Shown: piece by piece, positions 20,434 to 28,807 of the stretch
How positions within the stretch are numbered: the first letter of the stretch is position 1
How the letters are laid out: the number at the start of each line of letters is the position of its first letter
Origin: Solirubrobacter soli DSM 22325
Lineage (GTDB): Bacteria; Actinomycetota; Thermoleophilia; Solirubrobacterales; Solirubrobacteraceae
Direction of reading: 5' to 3'
NCBI RefSeq assembly: GCF_000423665.1
Contig: NZ_AUIK01000023.1
Coordinates: 124,001-188,000, forward strand
Length of the DNA: 64,000 nt
Notes under the pieces: model-generated
Databases searched by the model: none
What the model saw: only the letters and a program-made list of their open reading frames with translations
Told to the model about the DNA's origin: nothing
Made by a program: the position numbers and the translations under genes

Positions 20434-21503
20434 GACCCGTGCTCCTGTTCCCACCGCTTGAAGTCGTCGGTGAAGTAGAGCATCCGGATCTTCTTGAACT
20501 CGGTGCTCGAGTAGAGCGTCGCGCGCTCCGTGATCCCACACGAGTCGGCGATCGCGTCGAGCACCGCGTCGCACTCCTCCTTGGACCGCCCGTGGGCCAT
20601 CGTGAAGACCGAGTACGGCCAGTCCGCGTAGGTCGGGCGCTGGTAGCAGTGGCTGATCCCGCGGAACGCCGCCATCCGGCGTCCGGTGTCGAGGATCTCC
20701 GCGTCGGGCACGGCCCAGACGCCCATGCCGTTGGCCGAGAAGCCCGCCCGGCGGTGGTAGAGGATCGCGGCCACGCGCCGCAGCCCGCCGCGCTCCTGGA
20801 GCGACGCGAGCCGTGACAAGACCTCAGCGACCGGCACTCCCAGCTTCTCAGCCGCCGGGACGTAGGCGTCGGACCGCACGGCCATCGGGCCCTGCGTGGC
20901 CTTGATGACCTCGATGTCGGAGGCGGAGAGCTCGATCGGGTCGAGCTCCAGCGGCTCGACCGCCTCGCCCGCCTTGGCGAGCGCGTCGGTCCCGCCCTCC
21001 ATCTCGAGATCCATCCGGATCTTGAAGAGCTTGAGCGTCGGCAGCTGGCGGATCGACTCGGCGCCGGTCTTGGCGGCCATCACGTCGAGCGTTCCGTCCA
21101 GCCCCAGCTTCGAGTCGGGCTCGACCGCCAGCGTGAACCAGAGGTTGAACTCGTGGTTGCGCAGATAGTTGTGGGTGACGCCCGGGTGCGAGTTGATGAA
21201 CTGCGCCGCCCGGTGCGGGTACTCCGGATCGACCTTCGCCGCGACCAGCATCGAGCTGTAGCCCAGCGCGCGCGTGTCGAAGATCGGGGTGATCTCGCGG
21301 ATGATCCGCTTGTCGAGCAGGTACTGGACCCGTTCCATCACCTCGGACTCGTCGATCCCCGCGAGGCCGGCCACATGGGCGAACGGCCGCTCGCAGAGCG
21401 CGAACGACCCCTGCATCAGGTTCAGGAGCTTCTTGTCGGTCTCGTCGAGCGGGACGGCTGCGCCGTCGCGCCGGGAACGCGTCTTGGCGCGAGCTACAGC
21501 CAC
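20430..21503 (-). CDS. Fused AhbA-AhbB-type siroheme decarboxylase (Lrp/AsnC-like fold)
   Basis: 357 aa made of two homologous halves, each an AsnC-like HTH plus an RAM-like domain. Half one (about 1-175) carries THNYLRNHEFNLWFTLAV. Half two (about 190-357) carries SHCYQRPTYADWPYSVFTMA. These are the hallmark segments of the AhbA/NirD and AhbB subunits, which remove two acetate carboxyls from siroheme. Automatic tools often call such proteins AsnC regulators. GTG start at 21503 overlaps the hemB end by 10 bp with AAGGA upstream. The tetrapyrrole neighbours favour the enzyme; a regulatory role is not excluded. Confidence 0.8.
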   Translation of the reverse strand: MAVARAKTRSRRDGAAVPLDETDKKLLNLMQGSFALCERPFAHVAGLAGIDESEVMERVQYLLDKRIIREITPIFDTRALGYSSMLVAAKVDPEYPHRAAQFINSHPGVTHNYLRNHEFNLWFTLAVEPDSKLGLDGTLDVMAAKTGAESIRQLPTLKLFKIRMDLEMEGGTDALAKAGEAVEPLELDPIELSASDIEVIKATQGPMAVRSDAYVPAAEKLGVPVAEVLSRLASLQERGGLRRVAAILYHRRAGFSANGMGVWAVPDAEILDTGRRMAAFRGISHCYQRPTYADWPYSVFTMAHGRSKEECDAVLDAIADSCGITERATLYSSTEFKKIRMLYFTDDFKRWEQEHGS

Positions 21504-22465
21504 TTCGCAACATCCTTGGCGTGGTAGGTGATCACGATGTCGGCACCGGCCCGGCGGATGCCGGTCAGCGCCTCGAGCACGGCGGCGCGCTCGTCGAGCA
21601 GGCCGCGTTCGGCCGCCGCCTTGAGCATGGAGTACTCGCCGCTGACGTTGTAGGCCGCGACGGGCATCCCCGTCTCGTCCTTGACCCGCCGGATGATGTC
21701 CAGGTACGGCAGCGCCGGCTTGACCATCAGGATGTCCGCGCCTTCATCCATGTCCAGCTTGGCCTCGCGCACCGCCTCGAGCGCGTTGGCGGGATCCATC
21801 TGGTAACCCTTCCGGTCGCCGGACTGCGGCGCGGAGTCGGCGGCGACGCGGAACGGGCCGTAGAAGGCGCTCGCGTATTTGGCGGAGTAGGCGATCAGCG
21901 GCGTCTCGGACAGCCCGCGGTCGTCGAGCGCGGCGCGCAACGCACCCACGCGGCCGTCCATCATGTCGCTCGGAGCGACCGCGTCGGCACCCGCCTCGGC
22001 CTGCGAGACCGCGGTGCGCGCGAGCAGCTCGACCGTCTGGTCGTTGTCGACGACGCCGTCGGGGCGCAGGACGCCGCAATGGCCGTGCGACGTGTACTCG
22101 CACAGGCAGAGGTCGGTGAAGACGAGCAGGTCCGGGTGCGACGCCTTGATCGCGCGGGTGGCGAGCTGGATCACGCCCTCGTCGTCCCAGGCGCCCGAGC
22201 CCTCGTCGTCCTTCGACGCCGGCAGCCCGAAGAGCAGGACCGCGGGGATGCCGAGCGCTTGCGCGATCCCGGCCTCCTCGACCGCGCCGTCGATCGAGAC
22301 GTGGTCGATCCCGGGCATCTCGGCGATCGGTGTGCGCTTGGGACCTGTCGCCACCACGAACATCGGGTAGACGAGATGACTCACATTGAGCTCCGTCTCG
22401 CGCACGAGGCCGCGGAGCACCCCGGTCGAACGCAGGCGACGCAGGCGGGTGGCGGGGAAAGCCAT
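21494..22465 (-). CDS. hemB: Porphobilinogen synthase (delta-aminolevulinate dehydratase)
   Basis: 323-aa enzyme condensing two 5-aminolevulinate molecules. The cysteine-rich metal site CLCEYTSHGHCG points to a zinc enzyme. The catalytic lysine regions are AYSAKYASAFYGPFR and LMVKPALPYLDII. Length is normal. It precedes the siroheme decarboxylase-like gene and hemL on the same strand with overlaps, forming a tetrapyrrole operon. Confidence 0.96.
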   Translation of the reverse strand: MAFPATRLRRLRSTGVLRGLVRETELNVSHLVYPMFVVATGPKRTPIAEMPGIDHVSIDGAVEEAGIAQALGIPAVLLFGLPASKDDEGSGAWDDEGVIQLATRAIKASHPDLLVFTDLCLCEYTSHGHCGVLRPDGVVDNDQTVELLARTAVSQAEAGADAVAPSDMMDGRVGALRAALDDRGLSETPLIAYSAKYASAFYGPFRVAADSAPQSGDRKGYQMDPANALEAVREAKLDMDEGADILMVKPALPYLDIIRRVKDETGMPVAAYNVSGEYSMLKAAAERGLLDERAAVLEALTGIRRAGADIVITYHAKDVAKWL

Positions 22466-22476
22466 CGGAGCGAAGC

Positions 22477-23787
22477 TTAGAACCGGCGCAATGCGAGGCG
22501 ACTGATCGCCCCGTAGGCGGCGGCGAGCACGACGAGATGCAGCAGCGCGAGCCCCTGGCCGTCGAGCGCCCGCAGCGTCGGCTTGAACGGGAACAGGCCG
22601 GAGATGACGTTGAGGGTGTCGTAGAGGCCGGCGTTGACCGCGCCGGAGGGGATCAGGGCGAGGAACGCGAGCGGCAGCGCGAGCAGGATCGCCAGCAGCG
22701 AGGCCACCCGCACCTCGCGCGCCAGCGCTCCCAGGGCCGTTCCGAGCGCGGCGAACGCCAGCGCGCCCGCCGCGAGCGCCAGCGGCTTGATCTCCAACGT
22801 CACGAAGATGCGGATGACCGCGAGCTGGATCAGCGTCACCCCGAACGCCGCCGCGGCCGCGAGCACCACCTTCTCGGTCAGGAGCGTGGTGCGCGAGACG
22901 AGGCCGCGGACGAGCCGCGCGAACACGCCCTCCTCGCGCTCGAGCGCCAGCAGGCCCGCCGCCAGCAGCAGCGTCACGAGCATCAGGCTGAGCGTGGCGG
23001 CCACGGACACCGCGAACTGGTCGAGCGGCGTCTTGGAGCCGGAGACCACGGTCTGCTTGACCCGTACCGGTTGGCCGATCGAGGACAGGATCGGCTTGGA
23101 CAGGTCGAGGTTCTCGGCGGCCAGGCGCGCGAAGCGGCTGACCTGTTCGAGCGGCACCCGCTGCGGCGAGTCCGCGGGCATGCCCTTCAGCGAGGTGTCG
23201 ATCAGCGTCTGCGCGTTGCGCAGGCCGAGGATCTTCACCTCGCCCACGAGCGGGAACGACAGCTTGCCGCCCTTGACCACCAGGTCGAGGTACTTCGCCG
23301 ACTGCGCCAGCACGGCGTCGCTCAAAGCGCCGTTGGCCTCGGCCAGCCGCGAGCGGATCGTCGACTCGACGTAGCGGCGCTTGACCGGGTCCTCCGCGTT
23401 GTAGAAGACCTCGACCGTGGGCGGCTCGCCGCCCGCCAGGGAGAGCATCCCCTGCAGTCGCTGGATCGCGTCGGCCGGGACCACGAGCGCCGCCAGCGCC
23501 TCGCCGTCGCGGACCTTGGCGATCGCCTCCTCGCGGGTCTTGACGCGGATCGGGTCGACCGCCTCGAAGAACCGCGACGTGTACGCGGTCGCGTCGAGCG
23601 ACTGCCCGCCGAGGTTGAACTTCGCGTCGCCGGCGAGGTTCGCGAACGCCACCCGCGGCTTCTCCGGCCCGCCGGTCAGCGCCGCGCCGATCAGCACCGC
23701 GACGACGACCGGGTAGAGGATCAGCAGGCTCACCAGCAGCGGCGAGCGGCGCAGGATCCGCAGGTCCTTGATCAGGAGCCAGCGCAT
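22477..23787 (-). CDS. ABC-2 type exporter permease
   Basis: 436 aa. One N-terminal membrane helix (SLLILYPVVVAVLIGAAL) is followed by a large extracytoplasmic domain (about residues 45-260). Five or so C-terminal helices follow (LSLMLVTLLLAAGLLAL, VVLAAAAAFGVTLIQLAVI and others). This is the ABC-2/CcmB/YhgE-like layout. The start overlaps the ATPase stop by 16 bp, so they form one transporter. The substrate is unknown. Confidence 0.85.
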   Translation of the reverse strand: MRWLLIKDLRILRRSPLLVSLLILYPVVVAVLIGAALTGGPEKPRVAFANLAGDAKFNLGGQSLDATAYTSRFFEAVDPIRVKTREEAIAKVRDGEALAALVVPADAIQRLQGMLSLAGGEPPTVEVFYNAEDPVKRRYVESTIRSRLAEANGALSDAVLAQSAKYLDLVVKGGKLSFPLVGEVKILGLRNAQTLIDTSLKGMPADSPQRVPLEQVSRFARLAAENLDLSKPILSSIGQPVRVKQTVVSGSKTPLDQFAVSVAATLSLMLVTLLLAAGLLALEREEGVFARLVRGLVSRTTLLTEKVVLAAAAAFGVTLIQLAVIRIFVTLEIKPLALAAGALAFAALGTALGALAREVRVASLLAILLALPLAFLALIPSGAVNAGLYDTLNVISGLFPFKPTLRALDGQGLALLHLVVLAAAYGAISRLALRRF

Positions 23788-24413
23788 AGCGCGAGGAACG
23801 CGGTCTCCAGGTCGCGGTCGCCGGCCAGCTCGGCCGGGGTGCCGATGTAGAGCAGTTCGCCGTCGGCGAGGACCAGCACGCGGTCGGCGTGCCGGTCGGC
23901 CTCGCCGACGTCGTGGGTCGTGTAGAGGACGGTCGCCTCCAGGGTCGCGATGAAGGCCCAGAGGCGCTCGCGCTGCGCCGGGTCCAGCGACGCGGACGGC
24001 TCGTCGAGCAGCACGAGCGGCGGGTCCCCGAGCAGGCCGACGGCGATGTTCAGCCGCTGCCGGTTGCCGCCCGAGAGCTTGCCGGTCTCCTCGTCCCCGG
24101 TCAGCTCGGTCAGCTCGAGCATCCGCTTGACCCGCTCCGCCGGTGCCTTCTCGAGGTGCGCGAAGAGCTGCAGGTTCTGGCGCACGGTCAGCTTCGAGTA
24201 GACCGCGGCGCGCTGCGGGACCCAGCCCGCGGGCGGGAGGTCGACCTCGCCGTCGTCGGGGACCATGCTGCCGGCCAGGATCTGCAGCAGCGTCGTCTTG
24301 CCCGCGCCGTTGGGCCCGAGCAGCGCCACCCGCTCACCCGCTTGGAGGCTGAAGGAGACGTCGCGCAGCGCCGTCGTGGCCCCGAAGCGCTTGCCGACGC
24401 CGTCGATCCTCAT
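23772..24413 (-). CDS. ABC transporter ATP-binding protein
   Basis: 213-aa nucleotide-binding subunit. Walker A GPNGAGKTT, signature LSGGNRQRLNIA, Walker B LVLLDEPSASLD and switch His in YTTHDVGEAD are all intact. The ATG at 24413 overlaps the upstream AI-2E-type gene stop (ATGA). The open frame continues far upstream antisense to other genes and is not coding there. It pairs with the permease downstream. Confidence 0.93.
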   Translation of the reverse strand: MRIDGVGKRFGATTALRDVSFSLQAGERVALLGPNGAGKTTLLQILAGSMVPDDGEVDLPPAGWVPQRAAVYSKLTVRQNLQLFAHLEKAPAERVKRMLELTELTGDEETGKLSGGNRQRLNIAVGLLGDPPLVLLDEPSASLDPAQRERLWAFIATLEATVLYTTHDVGEADRHADRVLVLADGELLYIGTPAELAGDRDLETAFLALCAGS

Positions 24414-25699
24414 CCGGGCGCGGCCGCGGCCGCCGAGGCCGCCGCGTCGCGATCGCCGAGCTCCGTCCCGCACGCGGGGCATTCCTCCGCGTCGGCGCCG
24501 ACCAGCACGCCGCACTCCGGGCAATGCGTCTGCGTCGTCTTGGGCGGCGGGGGCTCGACCGGAAGGTCCCAGCGCTGGAAGCGGGTGTGGTCGCGGAGGT
24601 ACACGATCGTCTCGCGCAGGATGGCGGCGATCGGCAGCGCGATGAACGCGCCGACGAACCCCGCGAGCTGCCCGCCCATCAACAGCGCGAAGATCACCAG
24701 GATCGGGTTGATCCGCAGCGCCTGGCCGAAGACGTTCGGCGCCACCACGTGCCCTTCGAGCTGCTGCAGGATCGTGAACGCGATGATCAGCCAGACCGCG
24801 TCGATCGGGTTGTCCGACAGCGCGGCGATCACGACCGGCGGGAAGCCGCCGACCGCCGGTCCGACGTACGGGATCAGCTCCGCGAAGCCGAACCACACCC
24901 CGAACGCGACCGCGTACGTCTTGCCCTCGGGGAAGATCCCGAGCGAGCCGAGCACCCACAGCATCACCCCCGCGCTCGTGCCCATGATCAGGCTGAACAG
25001 CACCTGGCCGCGCACGTAGCCGAACAGCGACCTCTGGATCCGCGTCGGGAAGTCGTCGGCCGGCGAGCCGTCGCCGGGCGGCACGAGACTTCGCGCCACC
25101 GCCCCGATCCGGTCGCCGTAGATCATCATGTAGACACTCAGGACGATGATCAGGATCAGCGCGAGGCTGGCCTCGACGAGGGTCTGCACGGCGTCGCGGG
25201 TGAAGCTCACGACATCGCCGGCGCCGCCGGTGATGCGCTCGCCGATCGTCTGCAGCGCGGTCTCGCCCTCCTGCTTGACCTGGATGTCGATGCCCTTGCG
25301 GTCGAGCCAGCCCTGGAGGTTGGCGAGCTCGGAGTTGGCATCGTCGACGTAGCGCGGGACGTCGCGCTGGAAGCCCGAGACCTGGTCGGAGATCGGCGCC
25401 GCCAGCAGGAACCCGAGGCCGGTCAGGCACGCGAGCACGACGATCATCACGATCCCGACCGCCGCGCCACGCGGGATCCGCAGCTTCTGCACGAGCGCCA
25501 CCAACGGGTTCAGCAGCAGCGCGATCAGCCCGGCGATGATGAACAGCAGCAGGATGTGGCCGGCCGCGTGCAGGAACAGGTAGGCGCCGGCGATCCCGAC
25601 CGGCAGCAGGACCATCTGCACCCAGCGCGGGATGAGCACGGGCTCGTACGGCCGTGACGGCGAGGTCTCGTCGACCGGGTTGGGAGCCTCCTCCGCCAT
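24410..25699 (-). CDS. AI-2E/PerM-family transporter with C-terminal zinc ribbon
   Basis: 429-aa polytopic membrane protein of the AI-2E transporter (PerM/TqsA/YdiK) family. An N-terminal helix pair (VQMVLLPVGIAGAYLFLHAA, ILLLFIIAGLIALLLNPLVA) precedes an extracytoplasmic loop. C-terminal helices have the family pattern (FGFAELIPYVGPAVGGFPPV, FGQALRINPILVIFALLMGG). Unusually, it ends with CPEC...CPAC, a single zinc-ribbon-like motif in the cytoplasmic tail. Start ATG 25699 is only 10 bp from the divergent YmdB start. Confidence 0.85.
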   Translation of the reverse strand: MAEEAPNPVDETSPSRPYEPVLIPRWVQMVLLPVGIAGAYLFLHAAGHILLLFIIAGLIALLLNPLVALVQKLRIPRGAAVGIVMIVVLACLTGLGFLLAAPISDQVSGFQRDVPRYVDDANSELANLQGWLDRKGIDIQVKQEGETALQTIGERITGGAGDVVSFTRDAVQTLVEASLALILIIVLSVYMMIYGDRIGAVARSLVPPGDGSPADDFPTRIQRSLFGYVRGQVLFSLIMGTSAGVMLWVLGSLGIFPEGKTYAVAFGVWFGFAELIPYVGPAVGGFPPVVIAALSDNPIDAVWLIIAFTILQQLEGHVVAPNVFGQALRINPILVIFALLMGGQLAGFVGAFIALPIAAILRETIVYLRDHTRFQRWDLPVEPPPPKTTQTHCPECGVLVGADAEECPACGTELGDRDAAASAAAAAPG

Positions 25700-25709
25700 C
25701 ACTGCCAGT

Positions 25710-26495
25710 ATGCCCGGCGTGACGGCCATCCTCTTCATCGGCGACGTCGTTGGGCGGGCCGGCCGCCGGGTCCTGCGCGAGCTGCTGCCCGGCCTGCGGG
25801 ATGAGCTCGCGGTGAGCTTCGTGGTCGCCAACGGCGAGAACGCCGCCGGCGGCCTGGGCATCACGCCCAAGGAGGCCGACGAGCTCTTCAAGCTCGGCGT
25901 CGACGTCATCACGCTGGGCAACCACACCTACCGCCATCGCGAGATCTGGCCCTATCTCGAGGAGGAGCGGCGGATCGTCCGGCCGTACAACTTCCTCCCG
26001 ACCCAGCCGGGCCGCGGGACGACGATCGTCGAGCGCGACGGCGTCTCGCTCGGCGTGGTCAACCTGAGCGGCGCCGTGCACCTGCAGGCGGGCGCGCCGC
26101 CGCTGGTCGCCATCGACGACGCGCTGCGCGAGGTCGCCCGCTGCGACCAGATCCTGGTCGACATGCACGCCGAGGTGACGAGCGAGAAGGTCGCGCTCGG
26201 CTGGTACCTCGACGGCAAGGTGACCGCGGTCGTCGGCACCCACACCCACGTCCCGACCGCGGACCTGCGGGTCCTGCCGGGCGGCACCGCCTACATCACC
26301 GACGTGGGCATGACCGGGGCCCGCGGGGGCGTGATCGGGATGAAGAAGGAGCAGTCGATCGCGGTCATGCGCACCCACATGCCGATGCGCTACGAGCCGA
26401 GCGACGTCGACCCGTGGCTGAACGCGGTGCTGATCGAGAGCGACGGCCCGCGCCGCGCCGCGCGCATCGCCCAGGTGCTCAGACCCGTAGCCTGA
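25710..26495 (+). CDS. YmdB-family metallophosphoesterase (cyclic nucleotide phosphodiesterase)
   Basis: 261 aa. Metal-binding motifs are ILFIGDVVGRAGRR, VVANGENAAGG, ITLGNHTYRHRE and VGTHTHVPTADLRVLPGGTA, matching the YmdB family of di-metal 2',3'-cyclic-nucleotide phosphodiesterases. The ATG at 25710 is used; GTG at 25719 is an alternative. The ATG of the divergent AI-2E gene is 10 bp away, so the two promoters lie inside each other's coding regions. Confidence 0.9.
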   Translation: MPGVTAILFIGDVVGRAGRRVLRELLPGLRDELAVSFVVANGENAAGGLGITPKEADELFKLGVDVITLGNHTYRHREIWPYLEEERRIVRPYNFLPTQPGRGTTIVERDGVSLGVVNLSGAVHLQAGAPPLVAIDDALREVARCDQILVDMHAEVTSEKVALGWYLDGKVTAVVGTHTHVPTADLRVLPGGTAYITDVGMTGARGGVIGMKKEQSIAVMRTHMPMRYEPSDVDPWLNAVLIESDGPRRAARIAQVLRPVA

Positions 26496-26500
26496 GGCTC

Positions 26501-27325
26501 ATGGACGTCGGCATCGGACTGCCCTCGACGATCCGCGGCGCCACGGGCGCGCAGATCGTCGACTGGGCGCGGCGGGCCGAGGCCCGCGGCTTCTCCAGCC
26601 TCGGGACGATCGATCGGGTCGTCTACGCCAACTACGAGCCGCTGACCGCGCTGGCCGCGGCCGCGGCGGTGACCGAGCGGATCAAGCTGGTCACGTCGAT
26701 CCTGATCGCGCCGCTGCGGGTGAGCGGGGCGATGCTGGCCAAGCAGGCGGCGTCGGTCGACGCGCTCTCGGGCGGGCGGCTCGTGCTGGGCGTGGCCGTG
26801 GGCGGGCGCGAGGACGACTACGAGGCCGCCGGCGCCGAGTTCAGGACGCGCGGCAAGGACTTCGACCAGATGCTCGCGGAGTGGCAGGAGATCTGGGACG
26901 GCGAGGCGATCGGCCCGGCCGCGCACCCGACCGTGATCATCGGCGGCTCCTCACCCGCGGCCTTCCGGCGAGCGGCCGCACACGACGGCTGGATCATGGG
27001 CGGTGGGTCGCCCGACAACTTCCGCGAGGGCCTGGTCAAGCTGCAGTCGGTCTGGCAGGGCGACGACCCGCCGCGGACGCTGGCGCTCGGCTACTTCGCG
27101 CTCGGCGATCGCGCGCAGGAGGCGGCGCAGGCGTACCTGGGCGACTACTACGCGTTCCTCGGCGACTACACGCAGATGATCGTCGACAGCGCGGCCAAGG
27201 ACGCCGAGACGATCCGCGCCGCGGTCCAGGGCTTCGCCGACGCCGGCTGCGACGAGCTCATCCTCTTCCCGTGCGACCCGGACCCGGGTCAGGTCGACCT
27301 ACTCGCAGACGCCCTCGAAACCTAA
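26501..27325 (+). CDS. LLM-class flavin-dependent oxidoreductase
   Basis: 274-aa luciferase-like TIM-barrel protein using FMN or F420. Motifs: MDVGIGLPSTIRG, the ARGFSSLGTIDRV strand-helix, RIKLVTSILIAPLR and SGGRLVLGVAVGGREDDYEA. The substrate is unknown. TAGCCT lies 7 nt before the ATG with no ribosome binding site, so the message may be leaderless. The stop lies inside a perfect inverted repeat shared with the convergent gene. Confidence 0.9.
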   Translation: MDVGIGLPSTIRGATGAQIVDWARRAEARGFSSLGTIDRVVYANYEPLTALAAAAAVTERIKLVTSILIAPLRVSGAMLAKQAASVDALSGGRLVLGVAVGGREDDYEAAGAEFRTRGKDFDQMLAEWQEIWDGEAIGPAAHPTVIIGGSSPAAFRRAAAHDGWIMGGGSPDNFREGLVKLQSVWQGDDPPRTLALGYFALGDRAQEAAQAYLGDYYAFLGDYTQMIVDSAAKDAETIRAAVQGFADAGCDELILFPCDPDPGQVDLLADALET

Positions 27326-27345
27326 AGGGGCCTGACCCCTTTAGG
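27321..27345. terminator. Bidirectional hairpin covering both stop codons
   Basis: CCTAAAGGGG and CCCCTTTAGG form a perfect 10-bp stem with a 5-nt loop. Each arm contains the TAA stop of one convergent gene (27323-27325 plus, 27341-27343 minus). There is no long T-run, so terminator strength is uncertain. Confidence 0.6.
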
Positions 27346-28807
27346 AAACGCCGAAGTGCTCCGTGATCATCGGGACGATGTCCCGGAGCGCCCACTGCTC
27401 CTGCGCGGACTTCTCCGGACCCGTTCCGGTCCAGATCAGCACCGCGTTGGAGTCGTTTGCATGCAGTGAGCCGTGGGAGCCGCCGCCGACGTGGTGGGCG
27501 CCGCCCCAGTCGAGGAACTCGTACCCCGGGCGGGCGGAGGCCAGGAGCTCACCTGCGGAGTGGCAGCGCAGCGCCGACCAGACGCGGCTCATCGCGTCCG
27601 GGTAGGTGGAGGAGCGGATCTGGTCGTCCTCGATCTTCAGGCCGAGGAGGTCGAGGTCGCCGTCGACGCTCCAGCGGGCACCGCGCGCGTCGACCAGGTC
27701 CCCGCGCGGGGCGAAGCGCAGCTCCTTGACGCCACGGGAGCGCTCGCCACGGACGACCGCCTCGCCGTCCGGGTGGTCGCCCATCCGCATGACGAGGTCC
27801 ACGCCCTCGAGCGCGAGCAGCGTCCGCTCGACCCTCGGGATCAGCTTGCGGCGGTTCTCGCGGTCCAGCACGTAGACCTGCGCCGCGCGGGAGTTCGGGC
27901 AGACCGCGATCTCGTCGTCCGCGCGGGAGCGCTGGGCGGCGCGCAGACCGAAGCCGTCGAACGCCTTGAAGAGGTCGATCTCACCCTCGACCTTGGACTG
28001 CGAGTGGTCGCTGCAGACGATGAAGGCGTGGTCCTCCAGGAATTTGTCCGGCCCGCCGGCGGCGTCCATCACCCGCGCGATCTGGCGGTCCGCGGCCGCG
28101 ATCGAGTCGACCTGCGCGAACGGCCCGTACTTGTGCGAGTGGGTGTCGTTGTCGGGCAGCGACAGCAGCAGGAAGTCGAACAAATCGTGCTCGACCATGT
28201 ACTCAGAGACGCAGCCGGAGTGCTGGTCGCGCACGCCCGGAAGGCCGAGCTGCGACCGGCAGGACGTCTTGCGCGAGGCGAACAGGTCCGCGTAGAAGAG
28301 CTCGCGCGGGCCCATCGTGGGCAGGCCGAACGCGGTATGGGCGAGCCGGGAGAGCGCGGTGTCCACCGACGGCTCATGCCGGTGACGCCCGCGGTACATG
28401 AGGTACGTGGTGCCGGCGGTGCGGATGTCGGCGTCGTCGAGCTTCTCGAACACCGTCTCCACGTTCTTGGAGAGGTGCTCGAGGTTCATGTTGTAGATCG
28501 TGTCCGTGAGCGACTGGCGGATGCCGAAGGCGCGCGAGGCGCCGAAGCTCGTGCCGTACTCGATGTAGCGCTCCTCGCCGCGGTGCCACCAGTTCATCGC
28601 GGGGATGTCGTGCTCCCCCGGTCCGGTGCCGGTGGCGATCGAGGCCGCGCACACCGGCGTGACCGACGGGAACGCGGCGACGCACTCGTCGACGTAGTGC
28701 CCGCGCTCCATCAACAGCTGCAGCGTCGGCGCGCGACCCGTCGCGACCGCCCGCTCGAGCATGGCGGGCTTCATCGCGTCGATGACGGCGAGGACGAGCT
28801 TCTTCAC
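27341..28807 (-). CDS. Alkaline phosphatase superfamily (type I phosphodiesterase/NPP-like) protein
   Basis: 488 aa. The metal/nucleophile pattern is AVIDAMKPAMLERA (first Asp), AFPSVTPVCAASIATG (Thr/Ser nucleophile in a S-V-T-P context), SLPDNDTHSHKYG, CSDHSQSKVEG (D-H pair) and GGGSHGSLHAND. This fits a two-metal phosphodiesterase or nucleotide pyrophosphatase. No signal peptide is seen. Start ATG overlaps the DUF4126-like gene stop (ATGA). The substrate is unknown. Confidence 0.87.
   Translation of the reverse strand: MKKLVLAVIDAMKPAMLERAVATGRAPTLQLLMERGHYVDECVAAFPSVTPVCAASIATGTGPGEHDIPAMNWWHRGEERYIEYGTSFGASRAFGIRQSLTDTIYNMNLEHLSKNVETVFEKLDDADIRTAGTTYLMYRGRHRHEPSVDTALSRLAHTAFGLPTMGPRELFYADLFASRKTSCRSQLGLPGVRDQHSGCVSEYMVEHDLFDFLLLSLPDNDTHSHKYGPFAQVDSIAAADRQIARVMDAAGGPDKFLEDHAFIVCSDHSQSKVEGEIDLFKAFDGFGLRAAQRSRADDEIAVCPNSRAAQVYVLDRENRRKLIPRVERTLLALEGVDLVMRMGDHPDGEAVVRGERSRGVKELRFAPRGDLVDARGARWSVDGDLDLLGLKIEDDQIRSSTYPDAMSRVWSALRCHSAGELLASARPGYEFLDWGGAHHVGGGSHGSLHANDSNAVLIWTGTGPEKSAQEQWALRDIVPMITEHFGVS

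Noticed and set aside
24414..26378. Extension of the ABC ATPase frame to 868 aa
   Set aside because: Residues before the ATPase ATG are low-complexity shadow of the permease and YmdB genes.
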